Below, one piece after another: positions 24,942-34,639 of a DNA stretch of 64,000 nt. The stretch is taken from positions 496,001 through 560,000 of the forward strand of contig MU119205.1 of the NCBI GenBank assembly GCA_014904845.1. Direction: 5' to 3'. The notes beneath the pieces were generated by a model. That model worked only from the letters and a program-made list of their open reading frames with translations, ran no database searches and was not told the DNA's origin. The translations under genes were made by a program, and so were the position numbers. Source of the stretch: Acephala macrosclerotiorum (Eukaryota; Ascomycota; Leotiomycetes; Helotiales; Mollisiaceae). Within the stretch, counting starts at the first letter, position 1, and each line of letters begins with the position of its first letter.

Positions 24942-26456
24942 TTAAATAACCTTCGGTCTAAATCCAACCTGGACATATCGTGCCGCCACATACCCCAAGG
25001 ATCCAACAATCATCGTCAGCCCACAGAACAACTGCAGCCACGTGAATCCACCATGATCGGTCGACACCAATGCGCCACCAATTGGATTCCCGGTCAGACC
25101 CCCAACCGCAACGCAGAGGAAGAAGGTCCCACTCCTCACACCAATTTCGCGGATGGGTGAGATCTGAGCGATGAGCGATGGACCCATTGAGACGAAAGCT
25201 CCAGACGAGAAGCCGTAGAGGACGCAGAAGACGATAATAGGCGCGTTGCTTGCCGATGGCAGCCACAAGGCTAGAACGATGATTGCTGAGAATGCGGTAG
25301 TGATAATCATGACATTGAAACGACCGAAACGATCTGCGATTATGCCAGGGAGGATACGTCCGAAGATGCTGGCTGCATTTAAGATGGGAATCAGGTAGAT
25401 AGAGAGATTGCTGGACATTCCATGTCTTTGTGCCCTGTAAACTATTAGAGTCGGAATGGGGACATTGGGACGGGGTACTTACTGAAGAATGATATAGTTG
25501 AAGGGTAAGAAGGTGCCAAAGAAGAAAAAGAAGGAAGAAACGCAGAGAAGTGCAAATGCTGGCTCCTTGAGAGGAGCAACAAAGTTTTTGAGTTCCACTT
25601 TCTTTGGCCGAGGGTTCAATCTCGACTTGACAGTGAGGTTGGCAATGATGAGCATGCCTAGGAACATGAATGCCACTGCTCTCATCGTCCAAGCAAAGCC
25701 AATTTTGGGAATCAACTTGCTGACCATGATGGGCAAAATGACACCTCCAAGTGACGATCCAGAAGCCATGACTCCAAAGGCTGTAGCGCGGTTCCTGAAG
25801 AACCATGTACCGATGGAGCTCATGGCTGAATAGAAGACAGCGCTCGCACCGAGTGCACTGCAAACACCTTGGGCCAGGAAGATTTGATAATATTCAGATG
25901 ACAGTGAAGTCATCATCAGACCAAAAACGTGTAAGAATGAGCCTCCAAGCAGTAGGTATCGCGGTCCGTAGTTGTCGAAAACCATTCCACAGAAAGGCCC
26001 ACCAAAGAACATCATGAATGTCTCCATAGAAGGGATCCAGGAGACCGTAGATGAAGAATATCCTATCAAAACATGCTCCTCGTAGTATTCCTGGAAGACA
26101 CCAATGCAATTGATCCAACCAAAGCTGCAGAACAGACACAGCCAGCCTCCTAGCACAACCAGATTCGCCTCCAGTCCTCCATCAGGGAAATCTGCAGGAT
26201 TGATGCCACCAGGAGCCGTCGTAGACTTTGGTATTACCCCACCCTTTTCTAGATCTGCCTCTGCTTCCACCTCAGGCTCTGGGAATATATTGGCTTCGGT
26301 GCTCTTGTTTTGACTTCCATATCGTTCGAGGGAGGGTCGTTCCGAGTTCGGGCTATTTGCGGTGGTATCTTCGTACGGAGCCTTCCCAATCGTGTCTGGT
26401 CTCTTCTCTTCATCCATGACCGTCGATGAAGCAGAAGAATGTGCTTCTGTGGCCAT
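24942..26456 (-). CDS. MFS transporter, monocarboxylate-transporter-like
   Basis: Two exons, 26456-25483 and 25434-24942, joined over a 49-nt intron (GTAAGT donor, ACAG acceptor) to 488 aa. A charged ~85-residue cytosolic N-terminus precedes about 12 hydrophobic helices. Features of the fungal MCT subgroup are visible: PDGGLEANLVVLGGWLCLF at TM1, the EYYEEHVLIGYSSSTVSWI loop before TM2, FDNYGPRYLLL after TM2, and GRILPGIIADRFGRFN in the second half. These carriers sit in the plasma or vacuolar membrane; substrates include monocarboxylates, riboflavin or secondary metabolites, and cannot be told from sequence. There is no adjacent biosynthetic backbone gene. The frame is intact. Confidence 0.88.
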
Positions 26457-27759
26457 TTATACTGCTATTAAGAAATTTTTGAAAAGAGAGTAGCTCGAGA
26501 GCTAGAAATGCAAACGATGTTGGGTGATCACTTCCTTCGATCTACAGGTGTATCGCGACGAATGTATGGAATTGGAGTGGAGGTCCGTTTGATCAGCAGA
26601 TATTGAAAGCAGAAGGTGGATAGATTAGATGGGATACATGAGAATTTAAAGAGTGGTCATCCAGGGGAGTCAGAGGCTCTTGAATCCCTCGTAAGGAGGA
26701 CATTCCCTAAGACCAACATACTGAGAACTGTTAGAAAAGTCGCTGTTCGCCCTTCGCTGTGTGATATCTTAAGGCCGAGAGGCCGAGATTCGACAGATGC
26801 CACCATCTCAAGCCTTGCCCAGCGCCTACGAAGTACAGAGTCAAATAAAAGTTAAATGACGCCACAAGATTTAACCAATCGGAAGCCAAAAAGAGATGTC
26901 CTGACCTGGCGATTGGGCAGACCAGTCGGATTTTCGACAGTATTTGGACTCGCCTAACAATATACTAGTACTTTGTACGGCCCGCCATCTGCTAGGGTCT
27001 TTGTCAGCACTAGCCAATCTCCCTCCACCTATCACAGTTTATTCTGATCTACAAACAGCCCCACCGTTTGGCCTCGCTTGAGCAGCCTCGGACACTAACT
27101 TCCTCCTTTTTCTTCGCGTAAACCTCAACTCCTTTCTCGATGCAACAACACAAAGCACGACTGCGCTCTAGACAATACGCACCGGACAGCAGTTCTCATT
27201 GATAAGAGGAGCTCGAAGACATCCCACAACAAGCTGTAGTCTGGTCCTCGAAGAAGGATTTGGATGGACTCGCCAACTCGCGATGTAACCAATGATGTGG
27301 GGCGTTGGTCGACAAACCGCTTGCGATATGTACGTGCCGCTCGTCATAAAGACACACAGCTTATCATACGTTCATTACACGACCGGAACAAATACATGCA
27401 GCCAATATTCTCAGAATAGCTTTTGAATTAAGGTTTCCTGAGAAGCTACCAATTGCGCCTATGGCGCTACAGCAGCTATCAAAACCACCCGATGCCAAAA
27501 AAAACGAGACGGGAACACCAAATTCAGCGAGATAGCCTTGTCAATTCGACGACGTTATGGGACGACTTCTCGATTGACGTTGAGGTAAGCAAAAATTCGT
27601 TTCGGATTATCCGTGAGACCTCAATTTTTCTGACCCAATGGTGGCACCTTCCACGATGAATCCGAAAACGGCAACTACTACCACTACTATACCGTTCAAG
27701 ACAGCCATGCTTTCCATCATTGGCCCGATGAATATCAACTTGATTCTTTCTTGATTCTT
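26457..27759. other. Intergenic region containing MITE copy A
   Basis: About 1.3 kb between the MFS gene start and the UNC93 gene end. It contains the repeat copy listed separately at 26825-26982. Short frames at 26616-26855 (+) and 27453-27659 (+) have no supporting features; the rest is unassigned. Confidence 0.4.
26825..26982 (+). repeat. MITE-like element, copy A
   Basis: About 158 bp, matching in inverted orientation the sequence at 32559-32729. The strongest block here is around 26911-26950 (GATTGGGCAGACC, then TCGACAGTATTTGGAC), and the similarity extends left through AGCCAAAAAGAGAT to GTTAAATGACGCC. Ends are weak inverted repeats (TACGAAGTAC on the left; GTACTTTGTAC on the right). 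No coding capacity. Probably a diverged non-autonomous DNA transposon. Confidence 0.6.
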
Positions 27760-30016
27760 CTATGCTTCTTCTCCACTCTTCTTGTCTCCTTCTACGATGA
27801 CAGCGTGAGCATCTCTCTTCTTTCCATCCAATCCCAAGTCCTTGACTGCGAACCAAGCGGGTATCACACCCACGACCCAAAGAGCAAAATTGACGCCCAG
27901 AGCTACGATCAACTCTGTATAGGTCAGTTTTATTTACTTCAACTTGAGTTTCCGACAATTGAGAGGAACTTACTGGAGCCTTGGTTGAACTGATCCCAGC
28001 TAGATGAGAACTTTCGTCAGCCACCACTCTTACGGAATAATTTGTATCACAGGTGCGAAGGGCAAAACGCCCCTCGAGACTTACATGCAACAGCACCACC
28101 AGCCGACTCAACAGCTGGAAGGATTGAAGCATATCTGGTGATTTCCTCCGAAGTCTCGGCCAGGAAGCCAGCCATCCAGTAACAATAGCTGTTCCAGCAC
28201 AGTGAGTCACCTCTTCTAGTCTATTCAAATGATGGTACTTACTTGTACACCAGGGCACCATATACAAATCAGTAATCTTCCAGGCCGCATATCGGGGAAG
28301 CGACTCACAAGTTCACCTGTTGGAAGATATACATGGCCCAACCACGACCGAAACCAGCATCCACCCAATCTAGAGCTGGTTTATGATGCCAGTATCCATA
28401 TTGGACCTTCAAGTCTAATCAGCAACCAGCAGTTCGAGATCATCAATCTGCCAAGGCTCGGAGGACATTAGAGAGCTTACCACAGTACTCCAAACCCAAG
28501 TGGCTCCAATGAGAGTGGACATTCCTGCGAATATCAGCACCACTTTCATCGTGCCAAGAAGAAGTGGACTTACCGATGTACGCCCACTTTGCTCGAGTAT
28601 TCAAACTGATTCCTCTCCAGTCCAGAAAGCTACCCAAGATTGCGTTCGAAGTGATCTGAGCCAGTGATGAGACGAGAGACGCTAGAGCTCGAGAACGCAC
28701 ACTGAAGTACAAAGAGAGATATGACCCGATGTACGACAATGGGAACGTAGCGTATAAAAACAGAGGGACGCTTGTGACCATTAGCAGTTTTCCTGTCACT
28801 TCACGGCCTGAAGTGGAAGGCTCACAGCAAGAGAAACTTCCTCCCGATCGCAAGCTTTCCAAGAGCCTTGAGCTCCTTTTTCGTCGAGATTTTCTTCCCA
28901 AGATCGACTACCGTCCTATCCGTTCTTTGCACATATTTGGGTTGCGAAAGGAGCATGGCGACAAATGGTCCGAGACATTCTTCAACCGTTGCTTAGCATG
29001 TGGTGCTCCGATCAAGGAACTGGAGCTTACGCAAGGCGACGAACACGACATATGTCTTCCAATCGAGCTTTCCTGTTTTCGAATTCTTGTAGTCTATGAA
29101 GTATGTTAGTTTGTGTTCGTACTTCCTAGAAAGATTGCGTGGGGCAGCACTCACTGAGAGCGAGGTTGATGATGCCACCGAGAATCGAGCCGCTCTTGAT
29201 TTCATGTTAGCTCTTTTCCACCAGTCAATTTTCAACACTTCTTCGTACATTGCGGTACGCAAGCCAGTATGCCAAATATCTTCCACGTTTGTGAGGTTCT
29301 GGATCTATTCCATGTCGGTTCAGCTCACTCGAGACAATAAGTGAGGCACCTACAGGAAATCATGATCGCTGCCTCAGCAGCCCAAAACAATCCAGCTGTG
29401 AGCCCACAAGCCATAGACCCAACATACACGAACCATTCCGTCCCGTACCTGTTGTTCGTGTACAGACTTGCTGAGTAGATTCTTTTCATTCCTCGTCAGT
29501 CTCTTCACTCTTTCGATCTCGAATTAAGCACAACTCACGCACTGCGCCAATTCCAGTTAGTTATTGACTATGATCATTGAGCAAGAAACGAAGTGGGAAA
29601 GGAGTGGAAATGGGCGCGTACTAGCCAGTAGTTCCCATGATAAATGTATTCTTGATTCCAAACTTATTGGCAAAGATACTCCCACAGCTACAGCTGAGTA
29701 CCATGCAACAACTCAATATCGCACTTCCTGCCCTGCATTTCCTTCATCAGTCACTCATCCCAACTGTCAAATGAAGGAAAAGATACATGACCAAGTAAGG
29801 TGTCTGTTGACCACCTGCTCCTGTGGATTGCATGGCATTGTAAAGCCCTGGAGCTGCGAAAGTTGCGAGCCCGACGACGGTGGCTTGGAAGAATGTTGTT
29901 CGGTACCATGTTCGTTTGAAGGGGGCATCGTGGGTTGAAGTTGGGCTCGAGGAAACCTCTTGAGGGCTTTCTGCGGGAGGGAAGTCCTTGGCGATCGTAT
30001 CGTCTTGAGTCGTCAT
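27760..30016 (-). CDS. UNC93-like (DUF895) major-facilitator membrane protein, 14 exons
   Basis: Exons: 30016-29787, 29732-29622, 29541-29539, 29481-29354, 29304-29249, 29194-29155, 29093-29031, 28979-28826, 28770-28574, 28524-28481, 28406-28309, about 28212-28085 (or from 28215), 27997-27972, 27912-27760. Phases agree throughout and give about 476 aa, normal for fungal UNC93-like proteins. Landmarks: FFQATVVGLATFAAPGLYNA, GSIFANKFGIKNTFIMGTTG, SLYTNNRYGTEWFVYVGSM, FWAAEAAIMISYPEPHKRGR, SLYFSVRSRALASL and LDWVDAGFGRGWAMY. A 12-helix membrane protein is expected; relatives are transporters or ion-channel regulators of unknown substrate. The 3-nt exon is forced by an otherwise perfect match of phase and family sequence (TTGYA-IYSA). 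The region between exons 11 and 12 is unresolved: frame-kept coding there contains a TGA. Introns are 43-93 nt. Confidence 0.82.
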
Positions 30017-30534
30017 GATGAAGTTTCACTCAAGAGTGTGAGGGAGCTGAATTGTAAGTTGTAGAGCACGTGAAAAATATCTGAGGAAGTGGCAAGTTGC
30101 AACGTGACTCGGGTCTCGATGGGTAGATCCGAGATCTTGGAGGCGAGCACGAATGAACGAGAGGGAGAGACTACTTAAAGCATGTCAAATTCTGATATCA
30201 GTTTTTTTATGAACTATCGACTTCATAGCCCGAAACTTCAATTGCGTGCTTTGCTAATTCTATCACGAACAAGTTTATGTGGAGTCAATATATATTGTGG
30301 AGTCTCAACGAGATTCATCTCAAGAACAATGCATCCACCAAGAATGGGGTTTAGAAGACTAGTGACTATAATCTTGTGACGATATCATTCCTTCAATAAA
30401 AAATTAAGAAGAGCTCCAGAGCTTCTATGTCATCTCACGTAGGCTCTATCACGAGGATTGGTTGTAATTTGAATATCTTGATGCAAGTTGTACGCCCTCA
30501 AAATTTCGATTTAATATATGTGCTTCAAAATTCG
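30017..30534. promoter_or_regulatory. Spacer between the TauD-like and UNC93 genes
   Basis: About 520 nt holding the promoter of the minus-strand UNC93 gene and the 3' end of the TauD-like gene, both transcribed to the left. A short + frame (30182-30379) has no features. Confidence 0.4.
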
Positions 30535-31948
30535 TCACTTAGTCTCGATGGGAATCCTTGGAGCGCCCTTCAGAATCTCCAACCCTTCCCTAAAATCTCC
30601 AATTCTCCCATCTTGATCCCAAAGTGCAGCCAGTACCTTTCTCTCTCCCGTCCAAGGTCTCCGCGAATGCATCACGGAGTAGTTCTGCCAAAGTCAGTAG
30701 CCAAGCTTTCAAACTTTGGAAGAAGTCCTTACATCCAACAAGACAATATCTCCCGCTTCCCACTTGACCAGGACTTGCAAATCCTCGGCAGCAGCCAGTG
30801 CTTTCTCCAAGTACTGCGTCGGAATGGGTGATCCGTCACCATAAGTCGGAAGTGGATGATACTATTCTCATCAGCAATCTCCCTTACCTGCTATCCAAAA
30901 TCAAACTTACACCACCACCACCACCACCACCACCACCACCAAGAAAAGGGGGTTCAGTCGCCCCATGATATTTACTCCTCCCATACGCATTTGTCAAATT
31001 CCCGAAGAACGTCGTCCGTCCCGACTCTAGATGTTTCCTAATCACTATGCCTCATCAGCTGTCACCAAAATACCCCTCCACTTCCCAACCCCTCATCCCA
31101 TCATCCCATCAAGGGAAAATAAACTCACAAGGAACAACATGCACAACACTCAACCCCCCATCCTCATGCCACTCCCACCTCCAACTATGTCTCTGCACCT
31201 CCCTCTCAATCTTCCTCTTCACCGTTTCTTCATCATCCCACTCTCTAACCTCACTCCTATAAGCAGCTGTGACAGAAGCACCGGTGTTGGATTGCGAGTT
31301 CGTTTCTTTGCTGTAGCGGTATATGTATCTTACTCCCTTTTTTAGGAGGGCTTGGTAGAAAGTGGGGAGGTGGGTTTCGACGTAGGTAGCTAGGGCGAGG
31401 GAAGAGATTAGGGGAGTTTCTCCTCCTAGAGGATTTTAATGTTGGCCGATGCTGGGTCTTGGGGGAGTAGGAAAAGAGGAAAGGCGTAAGGGAAAGAAGA
31501 GGAAGGAAGTGGGAAGTACCGGTTTCTGGGACGGTAAGGCAGGAGAAAATCAACCAGGCGGGATTTATAGTCGACCACCCATACTCGTTATGTGGCCAAA
31601 TCGGCATCTCGGGCGGACCCTCGTTAGCAGTCTTCACATTCTTCGCTAACACGTCCTATTCGGTGGTCGTCCGATTTCTTCATGCGCGCAGAACCCAAAA
31701 GCGTGTGCTATAACACTGTAATCTTGTGGGGTCTCGATTGGGAAGCCACGGATGAGGAGGGCGCCACCGTGGGAATGGAGAAGGGAAGAGAGTTCTCCTG
31801 ATTTCGCCATTGTTTCCAAGGCGCTGACAGAAGATTCGAGGGTTGGGGCTGAGTCTTTGACTTGGAGGGCCAGGGGAAAGAGACCTTCCGACACATCGTC
31901 TCGTTGGCCTGAGAAGGTGAAGGGTACGAAGAAATTGGAGGTAGTCAT
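30535..31948 (-). pseudogene. TauD/TfdA-like 2-oxoglutarate dioxygenase with 1-nt deletion
   Basis: Exons: 31948-31520, 31425-31129, 31026-30911, 30861-30733, 30684-30535. The product would be a ~372-aa non-haem Fe(II)/2-oxoglutarate-dependent oxygenase: NEGPPEMPIWPHNEYGW carries the H-x-E metal pair, TPLISSL and TFFGNLTNAYGRSKYHGA follow, and NYSVMHSRRPWTG supplies the distal histidine. Substrate unknown. Exon 1 has 429 nt where 430 are needed: at about 31655 the frame after EIGRPPNR shifts and stops (TAG), while the next frame resumes correctly with AKNVKTANEGPP. In addition, the most canonical joining of exons 2 and 3 creates TAG at the junction. Exon 3 ends in ten consecutive GGT codons (poly-Gly). 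A pseudogene or a sequence error near 31655 are both possible. Confidence 0.72.
30910..30940. repeat. CAC trinucleotide microsatellite in a coding exon
   Basis: Ten perfect ACC/GGT units at the 3' end of exon 3 of the TauD-like gene, read as poly-glycine on the minus strand, immediately before a GTAAGT donor. The family usually has a short charged loop here, so this looks like a slippage expansion. Confidence 0.85.
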
Positions 31949-32958
31949 GATTATTGAGATAACTGAAGGTGAGGAAATTGAGATGAAACGAAATATTGAA
32001 GAGTTCGGAACATTTGTGCCGCAACATGACTCGAAATCCAGGAACCAAGAGCCTCGAATGACTTCAACGGGCGTCTTTCTTCAGGGACAGGGCTGTAGGA
32101 TTCCATCCCGAAGGATCGAAGATGGGGTTGTCAATAAACTTGAGTGGAAATCTGTTGATGGTGCAATCCACATGACGATGAGGTGATGTAAATAGTGGGG
32201 GAGGCTCTTGGCTGTTAACCGAACCCCCTTTTTTTATTACGCGAAGGAGAGTACGATATCCGAGAAAAGTTGCTTACAAAAAGCGGACGCGAGAGCAAGA
32301 GACTTCGGAGAGGAAGGACGGACTTTGAGAAGTATGTGCCAAATTTGAAAGATCGCCAATATCACAAAATGACTCGAATCCCTCGGAAGATATACTTAAT
32401 CACTAATCTTAACTTCTTTCTCTAATATCGCTTCGGCGACCATGCCACCAGAGGGGAGACTTCCGCTCATATTCCGCTCTTTCTACGCCATTCCGTCGGC
32501 TGCGAATGTCCCCCTCGGGGCACCATCAATTTTGCCTTAGCTCCGCGAATAATTGTGCCTACTACCTACAGGGCCTTTTAATTGCTAAGCGAGAGAAAAT
32601 ACGTCCAAATCCAGTCGAAATTCCGAGTGGTCTGCCCAATCACCTGTCCAGATCTTCTTTTTTTGGTCTGTAATTGGGTAATCTGGGTGGCGACGTTTTA
32701 ACAATTAAAAGGGCCTGTACGTAGTACTCCTGCAACTGAGCCGAAAATGCAGAGAGTCCGAATCGCACCAAGTCGTTCAGAGCAACAGAGTTTAGACAAA
32801 AGCGAAGAACTGGCAAACAAGACAAAATGCTAGATGTTTCGTATTAGTAGCTTCAAACATGCTAATGTGGGTATATCCTCCAACTCCTCAATCAAAGCAA
32901 GTGTAGCACATTGTCTCTTTCAAAACCAGTCATATCTTCAAACCGCAGCAATAGTACT
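31949..32958. other. Intergenic region containing MITE copy B
   Basis: About 1 kb between the TauD-like gene start and the GT25 gene end. Contains the inverted-repeat element at 32559-32729. Otherwise no supported genes. Confidence 0.45.
32559..32729 (-). repeat. MITE-like element, copy B, with ~29-bp terminal inverted repeats
   Basis: About 170 bp. The left end (TACTACCTACAGGGCC then TTTTAATTGCTAA) is repeated as reverse complement at the right end (about 32698-32729; TACTACGTACAGGCCC then TTTTAATTGTTAA on the reverse strand). Interior sequence matches copy A at 26825-26982 in opposite orientation. No open frame. Size, inverted ends and dispersed copies suggest a MITE; target-site duplications were not resolved. 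Confidence 0.7.
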
Positions 32959-34127
32959 TCAAACCACTTCCTTCTCCTTAAATTGGTTCTTCATCTCCCT
33001 GCCTAATATCAGCTCCCGAATATTATCTCTCGCACTCCACACCACATTCTCTATATATCCCTTCTCTCTGATCTCTCCGCCACCACTAAACCCCTGTATG
33101 TCCGAGTCACCCATCACTCTCCCCTTCGCCTTATGATGCACAAAAATCGGTGGTGTAACACTCAAGCACCTCATTCCTAACCTCCCTTCTTCTCTTCCCC
33201 ATCTGCACAGCCCGGCCAATGCGTTGTCGAACGAACCAGCAAGATGATCAACACTGCGATCAAATAGCACCTTCCTCGCTCCAGACAGACTCAAAACATA
33301 GGCGAAAGTGCAGATTGGACCACCTGTGACGTGAACCCAACCCGTGTGTGGCTCTGCAGTAAAGTTCTGGAACCCGTGAGTATTTTGTGGCGGAGGGACG
33401 GTGATATCGGGATGGATTATGAACTTGCGGGATATGAGGTCGGAGGGAGGTTTGGAGAGGTTCTCGGGTAGGTTTTCTGGGAAGACTTCACCGCAGTGCC
33501 CTAGCCAGAGGAGATCCCAATCTTTGCCGTACGGGGAGTTGTGGTCATCGGGTTCGGAGACAGAAGGAGAAATGGCTTGCAGAGCTTGCATGCCGTGTGC
33601 GATGATCTGGAGCTGTGATTTGAGGCGGACGTCCCAGTCTACATCGTCTTCGATAACCAGGGCGGTGGTGATACCTTGTTCCACGATCTTGCAGATTGTC
33701 AGCGAAGTCAAGAACGATGGGATGCCTGCGTACGTCCGAACAGCATTCATGTGCCCTCTCCAACTCCCCAGGTTGTTCTCCCACAGCTTAACACGATCCA
33801 CGCCGAACGGGAGCGCCTTATCTGGCACACTCTGTCCTTGCACGCCACCAATACAGTCAACACTGAACCCAGTCAAACTGCTGATCAATGCCAGGGCATC
33901 TCTCTTGTCACTTCACTCTGGAAGTCCGACCACAAAAATCTTCTGGAAGCCAAGCGTATTGTTCGTGATGAATTTAATCGGTCTGTCATCCGATGCTGGG
34001 AGTAAGAGTCAAGGAGATGAGACGAATAGTCACGTAAGAGATGTGATCTTGGCGCGTAAAGAAAGAGGAAAGTGACGGAGCTGCAGAAGATAGCTGCGGT
34101 AAATGGAAAGATGCGTGGTTGAAGCAT
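32959..34127 (-). pseudogene. Glycosyltransferase family 25-like protein with in-frame TGA
   Basis: Exon 1 34127-34034 encodes a type II signal-anchor (FPFTAAIFCSSVTFLFLYA); a short 38-nt intron (34033-33996, TTGAC branch and CCCAG end) leads to exon 2 33995-32959. Together they form 377 codons in frame. Codon 59 is TGA (33915-33913), in the segment KIFVVGLPE-stop-SDKRDALALI, where GT25 proteins normally carry Arg; CGA to TGA would explain it. Downstream the domain is intact: TALVIEDDVDWD (acidic pair for metal and sugar nucleotide), WDLLWLGHCGEV, GPICTFAYVLSLSGARK and CLSVTPPIFVHH. GT25 enzymes glycosylate proteins or glycans in the secretory pathway. A shorter product could start at a later codon but would lack the membrane anchor. 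Confidence 0.72.
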
Positions 34128-34200
34128 AATGAACGAGGGTGGTGGGTTTGGAGAAGGGAGTTTAATCTAGAGAATCTGGACGACCGAATATAGAGAGGTG

Positions 34201-34203
<3 letters not shown>

Positions 34204-34235
<32 letters not shown>
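34204..34235. repeat. GA dinucleotide microsatellite
   Basis: Sixteen perfect GA units, about 80 bp upstream of the GT25 gene's ATG, so within its probable promoter. Confidence 0.9.
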
Positions 34236-34239
<4 letters not shown>

Positions 34240-34639
34240 CGAGACGTCACTCGAGCACGACACGTGGGCGTTTTGGGAAGGCACAGATTCGTTTGGCACT
34301 AGCGTGGTCCTCAACAGCCTCGACAAATTTCACCAAGTATGAGTATTGAGAAGGTTTTATAGCAATGCATTTAATGCTATGAATCCTTGATCCGACTCGC
34401 TAGGTATTGAGAGATGTCCTAACTCTATGAAAATACTAGGACTCGCTGGTGTGAACGCCTTGCTATGCTAGTCATGAAATCGTGACCCAACTCACTCGAA
34501 TTCAAAGCTGAGGATATTTGATATCCCAAGATAACCAACTACACCGTTCATCCAGTTCGAGAACCCCATAATGTGGGCATTGCGAAAGATGCAATCGCTT
34601 TCAAACGCCGTTTTTGATCCAACATGATTAGCCGTATAC
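34236..34639. other. Spacer between the GT25-like and NYN genes
   Basis: About 400 nt of AT-leaning sequence with no open frame of note; 5' flank of GT25 and 3' flank of the NYN gene. Confidence 0.4.

Noticed and set aside
24958..25863. 301-codon minus frame inside the MFS gene
   Set aside because: Lies in a different frame through exon 1, the intron and exon 2; the transporter reading has helices, motifs and matching splice sites.
27524..28267. 247-codon minus frame within the UNC93 gene
   Set aside because: Out of frame with family sequence; it runs through introns and yields no recognisable helices.
33401..34075. 224-codon + frame opposite the GT25-like gene
   Set aside because: Antisense shadow; the minus strand carries the recognisable glycosyltransferase motifs.
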